64,000 bases of DNA from Sphingopyxis chilensis (lineage in GTDB: Bacteria > Pseudomonadota > Alphaproteobacteria > Sphingomonadales > Sphingomonadaceae). The stretch covers positions 3,505,501 to 3,569,500 of the forward strand of contig NZ_CP142394.1 of assembly GCF_035930445.1 (NCBI RefSeq), read 5' to 3'. Positions 35,220-43,950 of this stretch are shown here, in pieces. The position numbers were made by a program, and so were the translations under genes. Positions within the stretch are counted from its first letter, which is position 1, and each line of letters opens with the position of its first letter. Under the pieces are notes generated by a model that was given only the letters and a program-made list of their open reading frames with translations, did no database searches and had not been told where the DNA came from.

Positions 35220-35942
35220 ATGTCTGCCGCGCCGACCTTTGCCTTTGCGGACCAGCAGTTCGAGATGCTGGCCGACCGGGCGCTGTTCTGGCCGCGTCAC
35301 GGCGCGCTGATCGTCGCCGACCTGCATCTGGAAAAGGCGAGCTGGTATGCGGCATTAGGGCAACCGCTGCCCCCTTACGACAGCCATGACACGCTCGACC
35401 GGCTCGCCGCGCTCGTCGCCCAGACCGGCGCGCGCGCGATCTGGTGCCTTGGCGACAGCTTCCACGACCGCCGTGCCGCCGAACGTATCGTCCCCGCGGT
35501 GGCCGATCGATTGGCGCGGCAGGCGGCATCGGCACGGCTGCTGTGGATCGCCGGCAATCACGACGGGCTCTCCGGCGGCGCGTGGGGCGGCGAGGTCGCC
35601 GACGAACTCGCCGTCGACGGCATCGTCTTTCGCCACCAGAGCCTGACGAACGAGACGCGGCCCGAAATCTCGGGGCATTTCCACCCCAAATTGCGACTCA
35701 ACGTGCGCGGTCGCCCGATTTCCCGTCCCTGCTTCGCGGGCGACGCGCGGCGGCTGATTCTGCCGGCTTTCGGCAGCCTGACCGGCGGATTGGCCGCCGA
35801 TGACCCGGTCATCGCCGAAAATTTCGACGGTCCCTATCAGGCGATGCTCGTCGCAGGCGGACGACGGCTCGGCTTCCCCTGCCCCGGCCCGGCGCGCGAT
35901 GACGCTACGGCAAGCCGCCTCCTTCGGCAGGCGCGGACCTAA
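35220..35942 (+). CDS. pdeM: Ligase-associated DNA damage response endonuclease PdeM
   Basis: Calcineurin-like metallophosphoesterase of 240 residues with the full set of metal motifs: VADLHLEKAS, CLGDSFHD, AGNHDG and SGHFHPK. PdeM is part of a four-gene DNA repair group with an Lhr-like helicase, exonuclease and LigB ligase; the helicase is encoded upstream, separated by the aspartyl protease gene. It probably processes DNA ends. Confidence 0.9.
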   Translation: MSAAPTFAFADQQFEMLADRALFWPRHGALIVADLHLEKASWYAALGQPLPPYDSHDTLDRLAALVAQTGARAIWCLGDSFHDRRAAERIVPAVADRLARQAASARLLWIAGNHDGLSGGAWGGEVADELAVDGIVFRHQSLTNETRPEISGHFHPKLRLNVRGRPISRPCFAGDARRLILPAFGSLTGGLAADDPVIAENFDGPYQAMLVAGGRRLGFPCPGPARDDATASRLLRQART

Positions 35943-36095
35943 GTCCCGCCGAACAGGCGCTTTTTCCGCCTGTGGCCGAAAAGCATCACCTCTTCAAAAA
36001 CGACGCAAATACGCCCCTCCGGCTGGATCGGGGGCGCAATTGAGTTATGCTCCCCCCGCAACAAAAATAATGAAATGTTGAGAGGAGTGCCCGAT

Positions 36096-38900
36096 ATGAA
36101 ATCATCTTCCCTTCGTGCTGCCCGTTTTCTCCGCACCAGCGCGCTCGGCGTCTCGATCGCCATGGCGGCGGTCGCGGCCCCGGCCTTCGCGCAGGACGCA
36201 CCGGCCGATGCGGCCGCGGATGCCGCGACCGACGACAGCGACGATACGCCGATCATCGTCACCGCGCAGGGGCGTTCGCAGCTCTTGTCCGACGTGCCGG
36301 TCGCGATTTCGGCGGTGAGCGCCGAAACGCTGCAGAACAGCGGCGCGAACGACATTCGCCAGCTGAACCAGGTCGCGCCGTCGCTGCTCGTTTCGTCGAC
36401 GGGTTCGGAAGCCAATGGCTCGGCACGTATCCGCGGCATCGGCACGGTCGGCGACAACCCCGGCCTCGAAAGCTCGGTTCCGGTCTTCATCGACGGCGTC
36501 TATCGCTCGCGTTCGGGCATCGGCCTCAACGAACTCGGCGAACTCGACCGCATCGAAGTGCAGCGCGGCCCGCAGGGCACGCTCGGCGGCCGCAACTCGT
36601 CGGCGGGCCTGATCAGCATCTATTCGAAAAAGCCTGATTTCCAGTTCGGCGCCACCGGTGAAATCACCTATGGCAATTATGATTACTGGCGTCTGGGCGG
36701 CAGCGTCACCGGCCCGATCACCGACACGCTCGCCGCGCGCCTCGACGGCGTGTGGGTCAAGCGCGACGGCTTTTATAACGACACCGCGAACGACCGCGAC
36801 GTGAACAACCGCGATCGCTATTTTCTGCGCGGCCAATTGCTGTTCGAGCCGACTGACGCGCTGTCGGTCCGGCTGATTGCCGATTATACCTCTCGCGACG
36901 AGGAATGCTGCGCCGCCACCTATGTCGGCCCGTCGGTCAATCCCTATATCGGCAACCTCAACAACCCCGGGGTTCCCGCCAGCGATACCACGAACAACAT
37001 CGTCCAGGTGCTGGCCGATCTCGGCCAGTCGCTTTCGGCGTTCGACCAGGGCTATAGCCGCGACATCTCGGTCACGCCGGGACGCAGCTTCGCCGGCAAG
37101 ACGAAGGATTACGGCTTCTCGGGCCAGATCGACTATGATTTTGGCGGCGCGACGCTGACCTCGATCACCGCGTACCGCGAATATCGGTCGAGCCAGGCGG
37201 GCGACGTCGATTATGGCACCGTCGATATCCTCTATCGCGCGCCCGACGCCGACGCCTATCGCCAGTTCCACACCTTCACGCAGGAATTGCGCCTGCAGGG
37301 CGAAGCGTTCGACGGCAAGCTCGACTGGCTCGTCGGCGGATTCTACGCCAATGAAAAGCTGCGCGTGCGCGACAACCTCCGCTTCGGAGAAGATTACGGC
37401 CGTTTCGCGACGTGCCGCATCATCTCCGGCGGCGGCCTTGCCGGTCTCTACTCGCCGGCCAGCCCCTTGTGCGTCTTCCCCGGCGTCGGGCCGGCGACGA
37501 TCGCCGGCGCATCGGGTGCTTCGGGGCCCGACATCCTCGCGGCGTTCAATGCGCTCGACGGGCTCAGCGATCTTGGCAGCATCAACGACGTCTATCGTCA
37601 GGATGGCGAGAATTGGGCGTTGTTCACGCACAATATCTTCCACATCACCGACAAGCTCGATTTCACCTTCGGGCTCCGCTACACCAACGACAAGAAGAAA
37701 TTCTCGGCGAGCTTCACCAACGACAACACGGTCTGCACCACCGTGCAGGGGCTGGTGCTCGACGATCTTTCGAGCACGAACGCCACGGCGCGCGCGCTGG
37801 CGGGCGCGCTCATCGGCCTCAGCTGTCAGGGCAATTCGACCGCCGAACTCAATGGTGTGTCGATCAACGACAAGCGGAGCGAGGACGAGTTCACCGGCAC
37901 GGCGATCCTGTCGTACAAGCCGGTCGACGACCTGATGGTCTATGCGAGCTATTCGCGCGGCTACAAGGCGGGCGGCTTCAACCTCGACCGGTCGGCGCTG
38001 AAATCGCCGATCCTGCCCTTCGCGGCGGCGGGCGGGGCGCAGGCGCTGGTCGGCGCGCTGCAGTTCGACCCCGAAACGGTGAACAGCTATGAAATCGGCG
38101 CCAAATATTCGACCGGACCGTTCGGCCTCGGCCTGACGCTCTTCCGGTCGGATTTCTCGAGCTTCCAGCTCAACACGTTCAACGGCACGGTCTTCCTCGT
38201 CCAGAACATCAACGGCTGCGACAGCGACCTCGCCGGCGGCGACCGCGACCAGAGCAAGTTCACCGGCGCGCCGAACTATAACGCCGCGGCGGCGACGACC
38301 GGCGCCTGCCCCACCGATGACGTCAGCCACGGCGTCCGGTCGCAGGGCTTCGAACTCGAAGCCTCGCTCGTTCCGGCGCGCAGCTTCCGCATGACCGCCG
38401 GCCTGACCTATGCGAAAACCAAATATCGCGGTCAGCTGGTCGGCAATGATTCGGGCGCGCCGCTCGATCAGGCGCTGCGCCTGCTGCCTGGCAACAATCT
38501 GTCGAACGCGCCCGAACTGGTCGCGACCGGCAGCATTGCCTGGACCCCCGACATCGGCAGCAGCGGGCTGACCGGCCTCGTCTATGTCGATGGCCGCATG
38601 ACCAGCGACTATAACACCGGGTCGGACCTGTTCCCGCAGAAGGGACAGGATGGTTATGCACTGTTCAACGCCCGCCTCGGCGTGCGCGGTCCCGACGAGA
38701 AATGGGGCATCGAACTCTGGGCGCAGAATATCTTCAACAAGCAATATGCCCAGGTCGCCTTCAACTCGCCGTTCCAGGAAGGCGACACCTCGGCCAGCGC
38801 CGCCTTTGCCGACCCGCAATATCCGGGCGGCCGCCAGATTTTCTCGCAGTTCCTTGCCGAACCGCGGACCTATGGCGTGACGCTGCGCGGCAAGTTCTGA
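36096..38900 (+). CDS. TonB-dependent receptor (first of tandem pair)
   Basis: Outer-membrane active transporter of 934 residues. The ATG at 36096 follows AGAGGAG by 9 bp and gives a signal peptide ending AFAQD; a codon at 36075 is upstream of that site and was rejected. A TonB-box-like segment (DTPIIVTAQ) precedes the plug domain (VPVAISAVSAETLQ, ARIRGIGTVGDNPGLESSVP, DRIEVQRGPQGT), and the beta-barrel ends GVTLRGKF with a terminal phenylalanine. Extracellular-loop cysteines (ECCAATY and others) suggest disulfides. Substrate unknown; no degradation genes are adjacent. Regulated with its paralogue only if they share signals; each has its own terminator. Confidence 0.93.
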   Translation: MKSSSLRAARFLRTSALGVSIAMAAVAAPAFAQDAPADAAADAATDDSDDTPIIVTAQGRSQLLSDVPVAISAVSAETLQNSGANDIRQLNQVAPSLLVSSTGSEANGSARIRGIGTVGDNPGLESSVPVFIDGVYRSRSGIGLNELGELDRIEVQRGPQGTLGGRNSSAGLISIYSKKPDFQFGATGEITYGNYDYWRLGGSVTGPITDTLAARLDGVWVKRDGFYNDTANDRDVNNRDRYFLRGQLLFEPTDALSVRLIADYTSRDEECCAATYVGPSVNPYIGNLNNPGVPASDTTNNIVQVLADLGQSLSAFDQGYSRDISVTPGRSFAGKTKDYGFSGQIDYDFGGATLTSITAYREYRSSQAGDVDYGTVDILYRAPDADAYRQFHTFTQELRLQGEAFDGKLDWLVGGFYANEKLRVRDNLRFGEDYGRFATCRIISGGGLAGLYSPASPLCVFPGVGPATIAGASGASGPDILAAFNALDGLSDLGSINDVYRQDGENWALFTHNIFHITDKLDFTFGLRYTNDKKKFSASFTNDNTVCTTVQGLVLDDLSSTNATARALAGALIGLSCQGNSTAELNGVSINDKRSEDEFTGTAILSYKPVDDLMVYASYSRGYKAGGFNLDRSALKSPILPFAAAGGAQALVGALQFDPETVNSYEIGAKYSTGPFGLGLTLFRSDFSSFQLNTFNGTVFLVQNINGCDSDLAGGDRDQSKFTGAPNYNAAAATTGACPTDDVSHGVRSQGFELEASLVPARSFRMTAGLTYAKTKYRGQLVGNDSGAPLDQALRLLPGNNLSNAPELVATGSIAWTPDIGSSGLTGLVYVDGRMTSDYNTGSDLFPQKGQDGYALFNARLGVRGPDEKWGIELWAQNIFNKQYAQVAFNSPFQEGDTSASAAFADPQYPGGRQIFSQFLAEPRTYGVTLRGKF

Positions 38901-38925
38901 TCGCGCACGATCACCTGAATTTCCC

Positions 38926-38960
38926 GGGGGCGGAGCCGATGGCTTCGCCCCCTTTTCTTT
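38926..38960 (+). terminator. Intrinsic terminator after first TonB receptor
   Basis: A 12-bp G-rich stem (38926-38937 with 38941-38952, one G-T pair) with a 3-base loop is followed by TTTTCTTT. It separates the two receptor genes transcriptionally. Confidence 0.87.
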
Positions 38961-39140
38961 ATCCAGACCCGTCAACCCGTCATATCTGACAGCTGTGGCA
39001 CAAAAGCCGCGCGTTTCGCAGAATGACGTTACGGCAGAGGTCACGCGCTGGCATGGCGCGCGCAAGTCGTGATACGCCTGCGCCATAAACAAAACCGCTC
39101 TCCCCGCGCCGACGACAGATTGCGAGAGGAGGGTCATTTC

Positions 39141-41870
39141 ATGAAAAACCGTCGCCGCCTTACCACCGGCTTGCTGCGCGCCAGCGCCGTCGGCCTGCCG
39201 CTTTCGCTCGGCCTCGCCGCCGCGCCCGCCATGGCGCAGGATGCCGCGGGCGCCGAACCCGACGACAGCATGATCATCGTCACCGCGACGCGCCGCAGCG
39301 AGGCGCTGTCCGACGTGCCCATCGCGGTCTCCGCGGTCACCGGCGATACGCTCGAAAAAACGGGCGCGACCGACGTGCGTGCGCTGGGGCAGGTCGCGCC
39401 GTCGCTGCTCGTGTCGGGCGCGACGAGCGAGGTCAATTTCACCGCGCGCATCCGCGGCATCGGCACGGTCGGCGAGAATCCGGGCCTCGAATCCTCGGTC
39501 GGCCTGTTCATCGACGGCGTCTATCGCAGCCGGACGGGGGTCGGCCTGTCCGAACTCGGCGATATCGAACGCGTCGAGGTGCTGCGCGGTCCGCAGGGCA
39601 CACTCTTCGGCCGCAACTCGACCGCGGGGTTGATCAACATCGTCACCAAGGGGCCCGAACTCGGCCGGTTCGCCGGCAAGGGGTCGCTATCATATGGCAA
39701 TTATGATTATTGGCGTGTCGACGGCATGATCAACGCGCCGCTGGGCGACAAGGCGGCGGTGCGCGTCGACGGCGTCTGGCAGCGGCGCGACGGCTTCATC
39801 GACAATGCGACCGCCGGCGAGCCCGACATCAACGACCGCGATCGCTGGCTGGCCAAGGGCCAGCTGCTGCTCGAGCCCGCCGAGAATATCACGCTGCGGC
39901 TGATTGCCGACTATTCGAAGCGCAACGAGAATTGCTGCGGCGGCGTGCTGCTGAACCCCGTGCGCAACCTGACGCGCGGTCCCGACGGCTTCCCGGTGGC
40001 GTCGCCCAACACGCTGCTGCCGCTGCTCCAGTTCCTCGGCGCCAACCATCAGGTTCCACCCGCGGGCGACAGTTTCGTCCGCCGCCAGTCGACGACCCCG
40101 GGCGTCACCTATCGGTCGGACACCAAGGATTGGGGTGTGTCGGGCGAACTCGACTGGGATTTCGGCGGCGCGACGCTGACCTCGATCACCGCCTATCGCG
40201 ACTACAGGAATGCACAGGGCCAGGACGCCGATTTCAACACGCTCGACATATTGCGGCGCACCGACCTCGACCGCCGGTTCCGGCTGTTCACGCAGGAACT
40301 CAGGCTTCAGGGCGAAGCGTTCGACGGGCGGCTCGACTGGCTCGTCGGCGGCTATTATGCGAACGAGAAACTCGATGTCGACGATGATATCGTCTATGGC
40401 GCCGACTATCAGCGCTATGCCAATTGCCTTGCGGCGGCGGCGCTCGCGCCTGCCCTCATCAACCCCGCCTCGGCGACCTGTTCGAACCTGCCCGCGGCGA
40501 GCTTTCCCGGCTTTCAGGGCATCGCCGCGCTACTCGGTGCCGCACCGCTGAATGGCACGGGCAACAATGACTCGACCTTTGCGCAGCGCAGCACCAACTA
40601 TGCGATCTTTACGCATAACAGCTTCGATATCGTCGAGGATACGCTGACGTTCACCGTCGGCGCGCGCTACACCCACGAAAAGAAGACCCTGGCGGGGGAC
40701 GCCAATTTCACCAACACCTTGTGCCCCGCGATCGTCAACTCGCCGCTACAGGCGCTCGCGAGCCTCGCCTGCGTGATCAACGGCACCGCGCCGGACATCG
40801 TCCGCGGCGCGCCGGGGACGAAGTTCAGCGAGGGCCAGTGGACGGGGACCGCGGTGCTGAGCTGGAAGCCCGCGCCCGAATGGCTGATCTATGCCTCGGC
40901 ATCGAAGGGTTACAAGGCCGGCGGCTTCAACCTCGACTATTCGGCGCTCGACCGGCCGTGCAGCACCACTGCGGGGTCCGACGCGCAGGATGCGGCCTGC
41001 GTCGCGGCGCTCGCGCGGCCCGAGAACACGTCCGGCAACGCGCGGCCCGAAGCGAGCGACCTGCAATTCGCGAGCGAAAAGGTCGACGCCTATGAACTTG
41101 GGCTGAAATGGGACGGTCCGGGGATCGACGTCAATCTCGCGGCCTTTTATCAGGACTATAGCAATTACCAGCTCAACACCTTCAACGGCGTCAATTTCGA
41201 GGTCACCAATATCCAGGCGTGCAAGGACGACCTGGGGACCGGGCCGACCGACAATAGCGCCGCGACCGGCGCCTGCGCATCCGACCGGCTGAAACCCGGC
41301 GTCGTCGCCAAGGGGTTCGAGATCGAGACCTTCCTGCGTCCCGCGCGCCATCTGTCGGTCAACATGGGGCTCACCTATGTCGACACCCTCTATCGCCGCA
41401 ACCTCGTCGGCACCGGCGGGCGGGCGCTGTCGCCCGTCCTGTTCCAGCTGCCCGGCCGCGGCGTGTCGAACGCCGCCAAATATGTGGCGACCGCTGGGAT
41501 CAGCTGGACGCCGCCGATCGGCGGCAGCGGGCTGAGCGCGCTCGTCTATTTCGACACGCGCCTCCAGAGCGACACCAACACCGGGTCGGATCTCGACGTC
41601 GAAAAGGTCCAGGACGGCTTCGCGGTCTTCAACGGCCGGATCGGCCTCTATGGCCGCGATCGCCGCTGGGGAATCGAGCTGTGGGGGCAGAATCTGTTCA
41701 ACAAGCAATATTATCAGATCGGCGCCGACATGCCGTTGCAGGGCAGCGGCTCGTTCCGCTCGGTCGCCGCGCCCGCAGCGCTGGGCTTCCCGGCGACCGC
41801 AAACCAGTTGTTCGTCGGCTTCCCCGGCGAACCGCGCACCTATGGCGTGACCTTGCGCGGCCAGTTCTGA
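39141..41870 (+). CDS. TonB-dependent receptor (second of tandem pair)
   Basis: Encodes 909 residues, paralogous to the upstream receptor along its full length. The ATG at 39141 has GAGAGGAGGG upstream and yields a signal peptide ending PAMAQ. The TonB-box-like DSMIIVTATRRSE, plug sequences (IRGIGTVGENPGLESSVGLF, RVEVLRGPQGTLFGRNSTAG) and terminal GVTLRGQF are all present. The double cysteine is also conserved (NENCCGGV). The ligand is unknown; sphingomonad receptors of this kind often import plant-derived or aromatic compounds, but nothing here shows which. Confidence 0.93.
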   Translation: MKNRRRLTTGLLRASAVGLPLSLGLAAAPAMAQDAAGAEPDDSMIIVTATRRSEALSDVPIAVSAVTGDTLEKTGATDVRALGQVAPSLLVSGATSEVNFTARIRGIGTVGENPGLESSVGLFIDGVYRSRTGVGLSELGDIERVEVLRGPQGTLFGRNSTAGLINIVTKGPELGRFAGKGSLSYGNYDYWRVDGMINAPLGDKAAVRVDGVWQRRDGFIDNATAGEPDINDRDRWLAKGQLLLEPAENITLRLIADYSKRNENCCGGVLLNPVRNLTRGPDGFPVASPNTLLPLLQFLGANHQVPPAGDSFVRRQSTTPGVTYRSDTKDWGVSGELDWDFGGATLTSITAYRDYRNAQGQDADFNTLDILRRTDLDRRFRLFTQELRLQGEAFDGRLDWLVGGYYANEKLDVDDDIVYGADYQRYANCLAAAALAPALINPASATCSNLPAASFPGFQGIAALLGAAPLNGTGNNDSTFAQRSTNYAIFTHNSFDIVEDTLTFTVGARYTHEKKTLAGDANFTNTLCPAIVNSPLQALASLACVINGTAPDIVRGAPGTKFSEGQWTGTAVLSWKPAPEWLIYASASKGYKAGGFNLDYSALDRPCSTTAGSDAQDAACVAALARPENTSGNARPEASDLQFASEKVDAYELGLKWDGPGIDVNLAAFYQDYSNYQLNTFNGVNFEVTNIQACKDDLGTGPTDNSAATGACASDRLKPGVVAKGFEIETFLRPARHLSVNMGLTYVDTLYRRNLVGTGGRALSPVLFQLPGRGVSNAAKYVATAGISWTPPIGGSGLSALVYFDTRLQSDTNTGSDLDVEKVQDGFAVFNGRIGLYGRDRRWGIELWGQNLFNKQYYQIGADMPLQGSGSFRSVAAPAALGFPATANQLFVGFPGEPRTYGVTLRGQF

Positions 41871-41880
41871 CGGGCTCTCC

Positions 41881-41902
41881 CCCTCCCCGAAGGCGGGGAG
41901 GG
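41881..41902. repeat. Short G/C hairpin between receptor and divK
   Basis: CCCTCCCC (41881-41888) pairs with GGGGAGGG (41895-41902) around a 6-base loop. It lies just after the receptor stop codon and upstream of the terminator. Confidence 0.5.
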
Positions 41903-41909
41903 CGTAGGG

Positions 41910-41956
41910 AGGGCCTGCCGCGGCCGGGCACTGTCGCGACAGGCCCTTTCCTTTTT
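41910..41956 (+). terminator. Intrinsic terminator after second TonB receptor
   Basis: AGGGCCTG (41910-41917) pairs with CAGGCCCT (41940-41947), with an internal CTGTCGCGACAG palindrome, followed by TTCCTTTTT. Confidence 0.7.
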
Positions 41957-42004
41957 AGGGGACAGGGGAAGGCATTGGGGTGGGAAGCGGGCACACCAAA
42001 TATT

Positions 42005-42083
42005 CGTCATTCCCGCGAAAGCGGGAACCCGGTGTGGGATCAACTTACGCACGCGATGGGTCCCCGCTTTCGCGGGGTTGACG
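42005..42083. repeat. Long imperfect inverted repeat, sphingomonad type
   Basis: Two 26-bp arms (CGTCATTCCCGCGAAAGCGG on one side) pair with about three mismatches, around a ~27-base loop. TTCCCGCGAAAGCGGGAA cores of this kind are a widespread extragenic element in sphingomonads. It lies between the convergent TonB receptor and divK genes. Confidence 0.75.
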
Positions 42084-42112
42084 ACGTAGGAACCATGCGT
42101 CCGAAACCGGCG

Positions 42113-42475
42113 CTAGGCGAACGCGCCGACGCTTTCGATGAATTTGATCACCGAAATCGGTTTCGAGACATAGGCTTCGGCGCCCGCAGTGCGGATCTGC
42201 TCCTCGTCGCCTTTGCCCGCATAGGCGGTCACCGCCATGATCGGCACCGCGCGCAGCGTCAGGTCGGCCTTCATCTGCCCGATCAGTTCGAGCCCGCTGA
42301 CATGCGGCAACTGGATATCCATGATGATCAGGTCAGGCGAAATCTCGCGCGCCTTTGCCAGCGCGTCGCGCCCGTCGCGCACCGGATGCGCGCTATAGCC
42401 GTGGGCGTTCAGTAGATCGCAGAAGAGGCGCAGGTTGAGTTCATTATCCTCGACGACCAGGATGGTCTTGCCCAT
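42113..42475 (-). CDS. divK: Single-domain response regulator DivK
   Basis: Encodes 120 residues, a lone receiver domain. The acidic pair is in VVEDNELN, the phosphoacceptor is aspartate 53 (LIIMDIQLP), and the conserved Thr/Ala and Lys appear in MAVTAYAGKGDE and YVSKPISV. The sequence is close to Caulobacter DivK, which controls CtrA phosphorylation via DivJ/PleC. The ATG at 42475 was chosen over the upstream GTG/ATG at 42493 because DivK proteins begin at TILVVEDN. It diverges from the DUF3572 gene. Confidence 0.92.
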   Translation of the reverse strand: MGKTILVVEDNELNLRLFCDLLNAHGYSAHPVRDGRDALAKAREISPDLIIMDIQLPHVSGLELIGQMKADLTLRAVPIMAVTAYAGKGDEEQIRTAGAEAYVSKPISVIKFIESVGAFA

Positions 42476-42562
42476 GTGCGTTCCGTTCCCCACCTTGCGT
42501 GCGCGGCCCGTTTAGGCGAATCGGCCGCACGACACAATTGCATCGCGACGAAGGGATCGGGC

Positions 42563-42826
42563 TTGCTTGAGGATGATGCGGCGCTGGCGCTCCATGCGCT
42601 CGGCTGGATATTGAGCGACGAGCCGCGCGCCGAGCGGCTGCTCGCGCTCACCGGGCTCGCGCCCGCCGAGCTGCGCGCTTCACTCGGCGAACGGGCGACG
42701 CTCGCGGCGATCCTCTCATTCCTCACCGCCCACGAAAACGACCTTGTCGCCTGCGCCGATGCGTTGCAGGTGCCGCCTGCCCGCCTTGCCGCTGCGGCCC
42801 AACGACTTGAAGGAACGACTGCATGA
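42563..42826 (+). CDS. DUF3572 domain-containing small protein
   Basis: Encodes 87 residues from a TTG at 42563 with AAGGGA 6 bp upstream. Residues ALALHALGWILSDEPRAERL and LLALTGLAPAELR match the alphaproteobacterial DUF3572 pattern. A GTG at 42476 would extend it by 29 unrelated residues. The protein is all-helical and of unknown function; its stop codon overlaps the next gene (ATGA), and it heads a four-gene operon diverging from divK. Confidence 0.8.
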   Translation: MLEDDAALALHALGWILSDEPRAERLLALTGLAPAELRASLGERATLAAILSFLTAHENDLVACADALQVPPARLAAAAQRLEGTTA

Positions 42827-43464
42827 ACCGCCCGCTCGTCATCACCGATTGCGACGAGGTGCTGATGCACATGGTCGTGCCCTTTGCCGAATGGGTCGAT
42901 GCCGAACATGGCGTGATCTTCCGCATCGAGGATGCGAGCTTTGCCAATGCACTCAAGCGCAAGGAGTGCGGCACGCCGCTCGAAGCGGCTGAAGTGTGGC
43001 CGCTGCTCGACGGCTTCTTCCGCACCGAAATGACGCGGCAATATCCGATCGCGGGTGCCTTGACGGCAATGGCGGCGATCGGCGCCGAGGCCGATATCGT
43101 CGTCCTCACCAATGTCGGCCCCGAGCATCAGCAGGCGCGGATCGACCAGCTCGCACTCCACGATTTCCGCGCGCCCGTCATCGGTAGCCGCGGCGGCAAG
43201 GGTGGGCCGGTGCGTCGCCTGATCGACGAGTATCGGCCTTCGGTTGCGGTTTTCATCGACGACCTTGCCGGCCATCACCAGTCGGTTGCGGAGACCGCGC
43301 CCGACGTGTGGCGCCTCCACCTGGTCGGCGAGCCCGCGATCGCGGGCAAGATCGCACCGGCGCAATACGCCCATGCGCGAATCGACGATTGGAAAGAGGC
43401 GCAGCGCTGGATATTGGCGCGCCTCGCCGAAAATATCCCCGCCCCGGCCTCCGAGCCGGTTTAA
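42823..43464 (+). CDS. HAD family hydrolase
   Basis: Encodes 213 residues. Motif I is ITDCDEVLMHM, with both aspartates kept although the following Gly-Thr is Glu-Val; later motifs VVLTNVG and VFIDDLAGHH correspond to motifs II and IV of the HAD fold. Phosphatase or related activity is likely, substrate unknown. ATG overlaps the DUF3572 stop codon. Confidence 0.75.
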   Translation: MNRPLVITDCDEVLMHMVVPFAEWVDAEHGVIFRIEDASFANALKRKECGTPLEAAEVWPLLDGFFRTEMTRQYPIAGALTAMAAIGAEADIVVLTNVGPEHQQARIDQLALHDFRAPVIGSRGGKGGPVRRLIDEYRPSVAVFIDDLAGHHQSVAETAPDVWRLHLVGEPAIAGKIAPAQYAHARIDDWKEAQRWILARLAENIPAPASEPV

Positions 43465-43477
43465 GAAGGAACCTCCC

Positions 43478-43942
43478 ATGGATATCGCCGCCAAGATCGC
43501 CGAACTCGGCCTCGAGCTGCCCAAGCCCGCCGCCCCGGTCGCCGCCTATGTACCCGTCGTCGAGCAGGGCGGGATGCTTTATGTCAGCGGCCAATTGCCC
43601 TTCCGTGATGGGCAGGTGGTCACCGGCCGTCTCGGCAACGATATGGACATTGCCGGCGGGCAGGATGCAGCACAGCGCGTCGCACTGATGCTCGTCGCGC
43701 AGATCGGGCAGGCGCTCGGCGGCGATTGGTCGCGCGTCGAGCGCGTCGTCAAGCTCGGCGTTTTCGTCAACAGCGCGCCAAGCTTCACCGATCAGGCGAA
43801 GGTCGCGAACGGCGCATCGGAACTTTTCGAAACGCTGTTCGGCGACGCGGGCCGCCATGCGCGCGCCGCAGTCGGCGTCGCGGTGCTACCGCTCGGCGCG
43901 GCGGTCGAGGCCGACGCGATCGTTGCGGTGAAGCCAGCTTAA
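43478..43942 (+). CDS. RidA family deaminase-like protein
   Basis: Encodes 154 residues of the YjgF/YER057c/UK114 fold: LYVSGQLPFRDGQVV and VVKLGVFVNSAPSF are typical, with the ARAAVGVAVLPLGAAVEADA C-terminal strand. Family members hydrolyse reactive enamine/imine intermediates. The arginine used by canonical RidA enzymes is in GRHARAAVGV. SD AAGAAGGA precedes the ATG at 43478 by 8 bp. Confidence 0.88.
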   Translation: MDIAAKIAELGLELPKPAAPVAAYVPVVEQGGMLYVSGQLPFRDGQVVTGRLGNDMDIAGGQDAAQRVALMLVAQIGQALGGDWSRVERVVKLGVFVNSAPSFTDQAKVANGASELFETLFGDAGRHARAAVGVAVLPLGAAVEADAIVAVKPA

Positions 43943-43950
43943 GGACGCCG

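Noticed and set aside
36102..39137. 1011-residue minus-strand frame opposite the first TonB receptor
   Set aside because: It is antisense to a convincing receptor, rich in Arg/Ala/Glu, and shows no family motif. Long antisense frames are expected where third codon positions are G/C.
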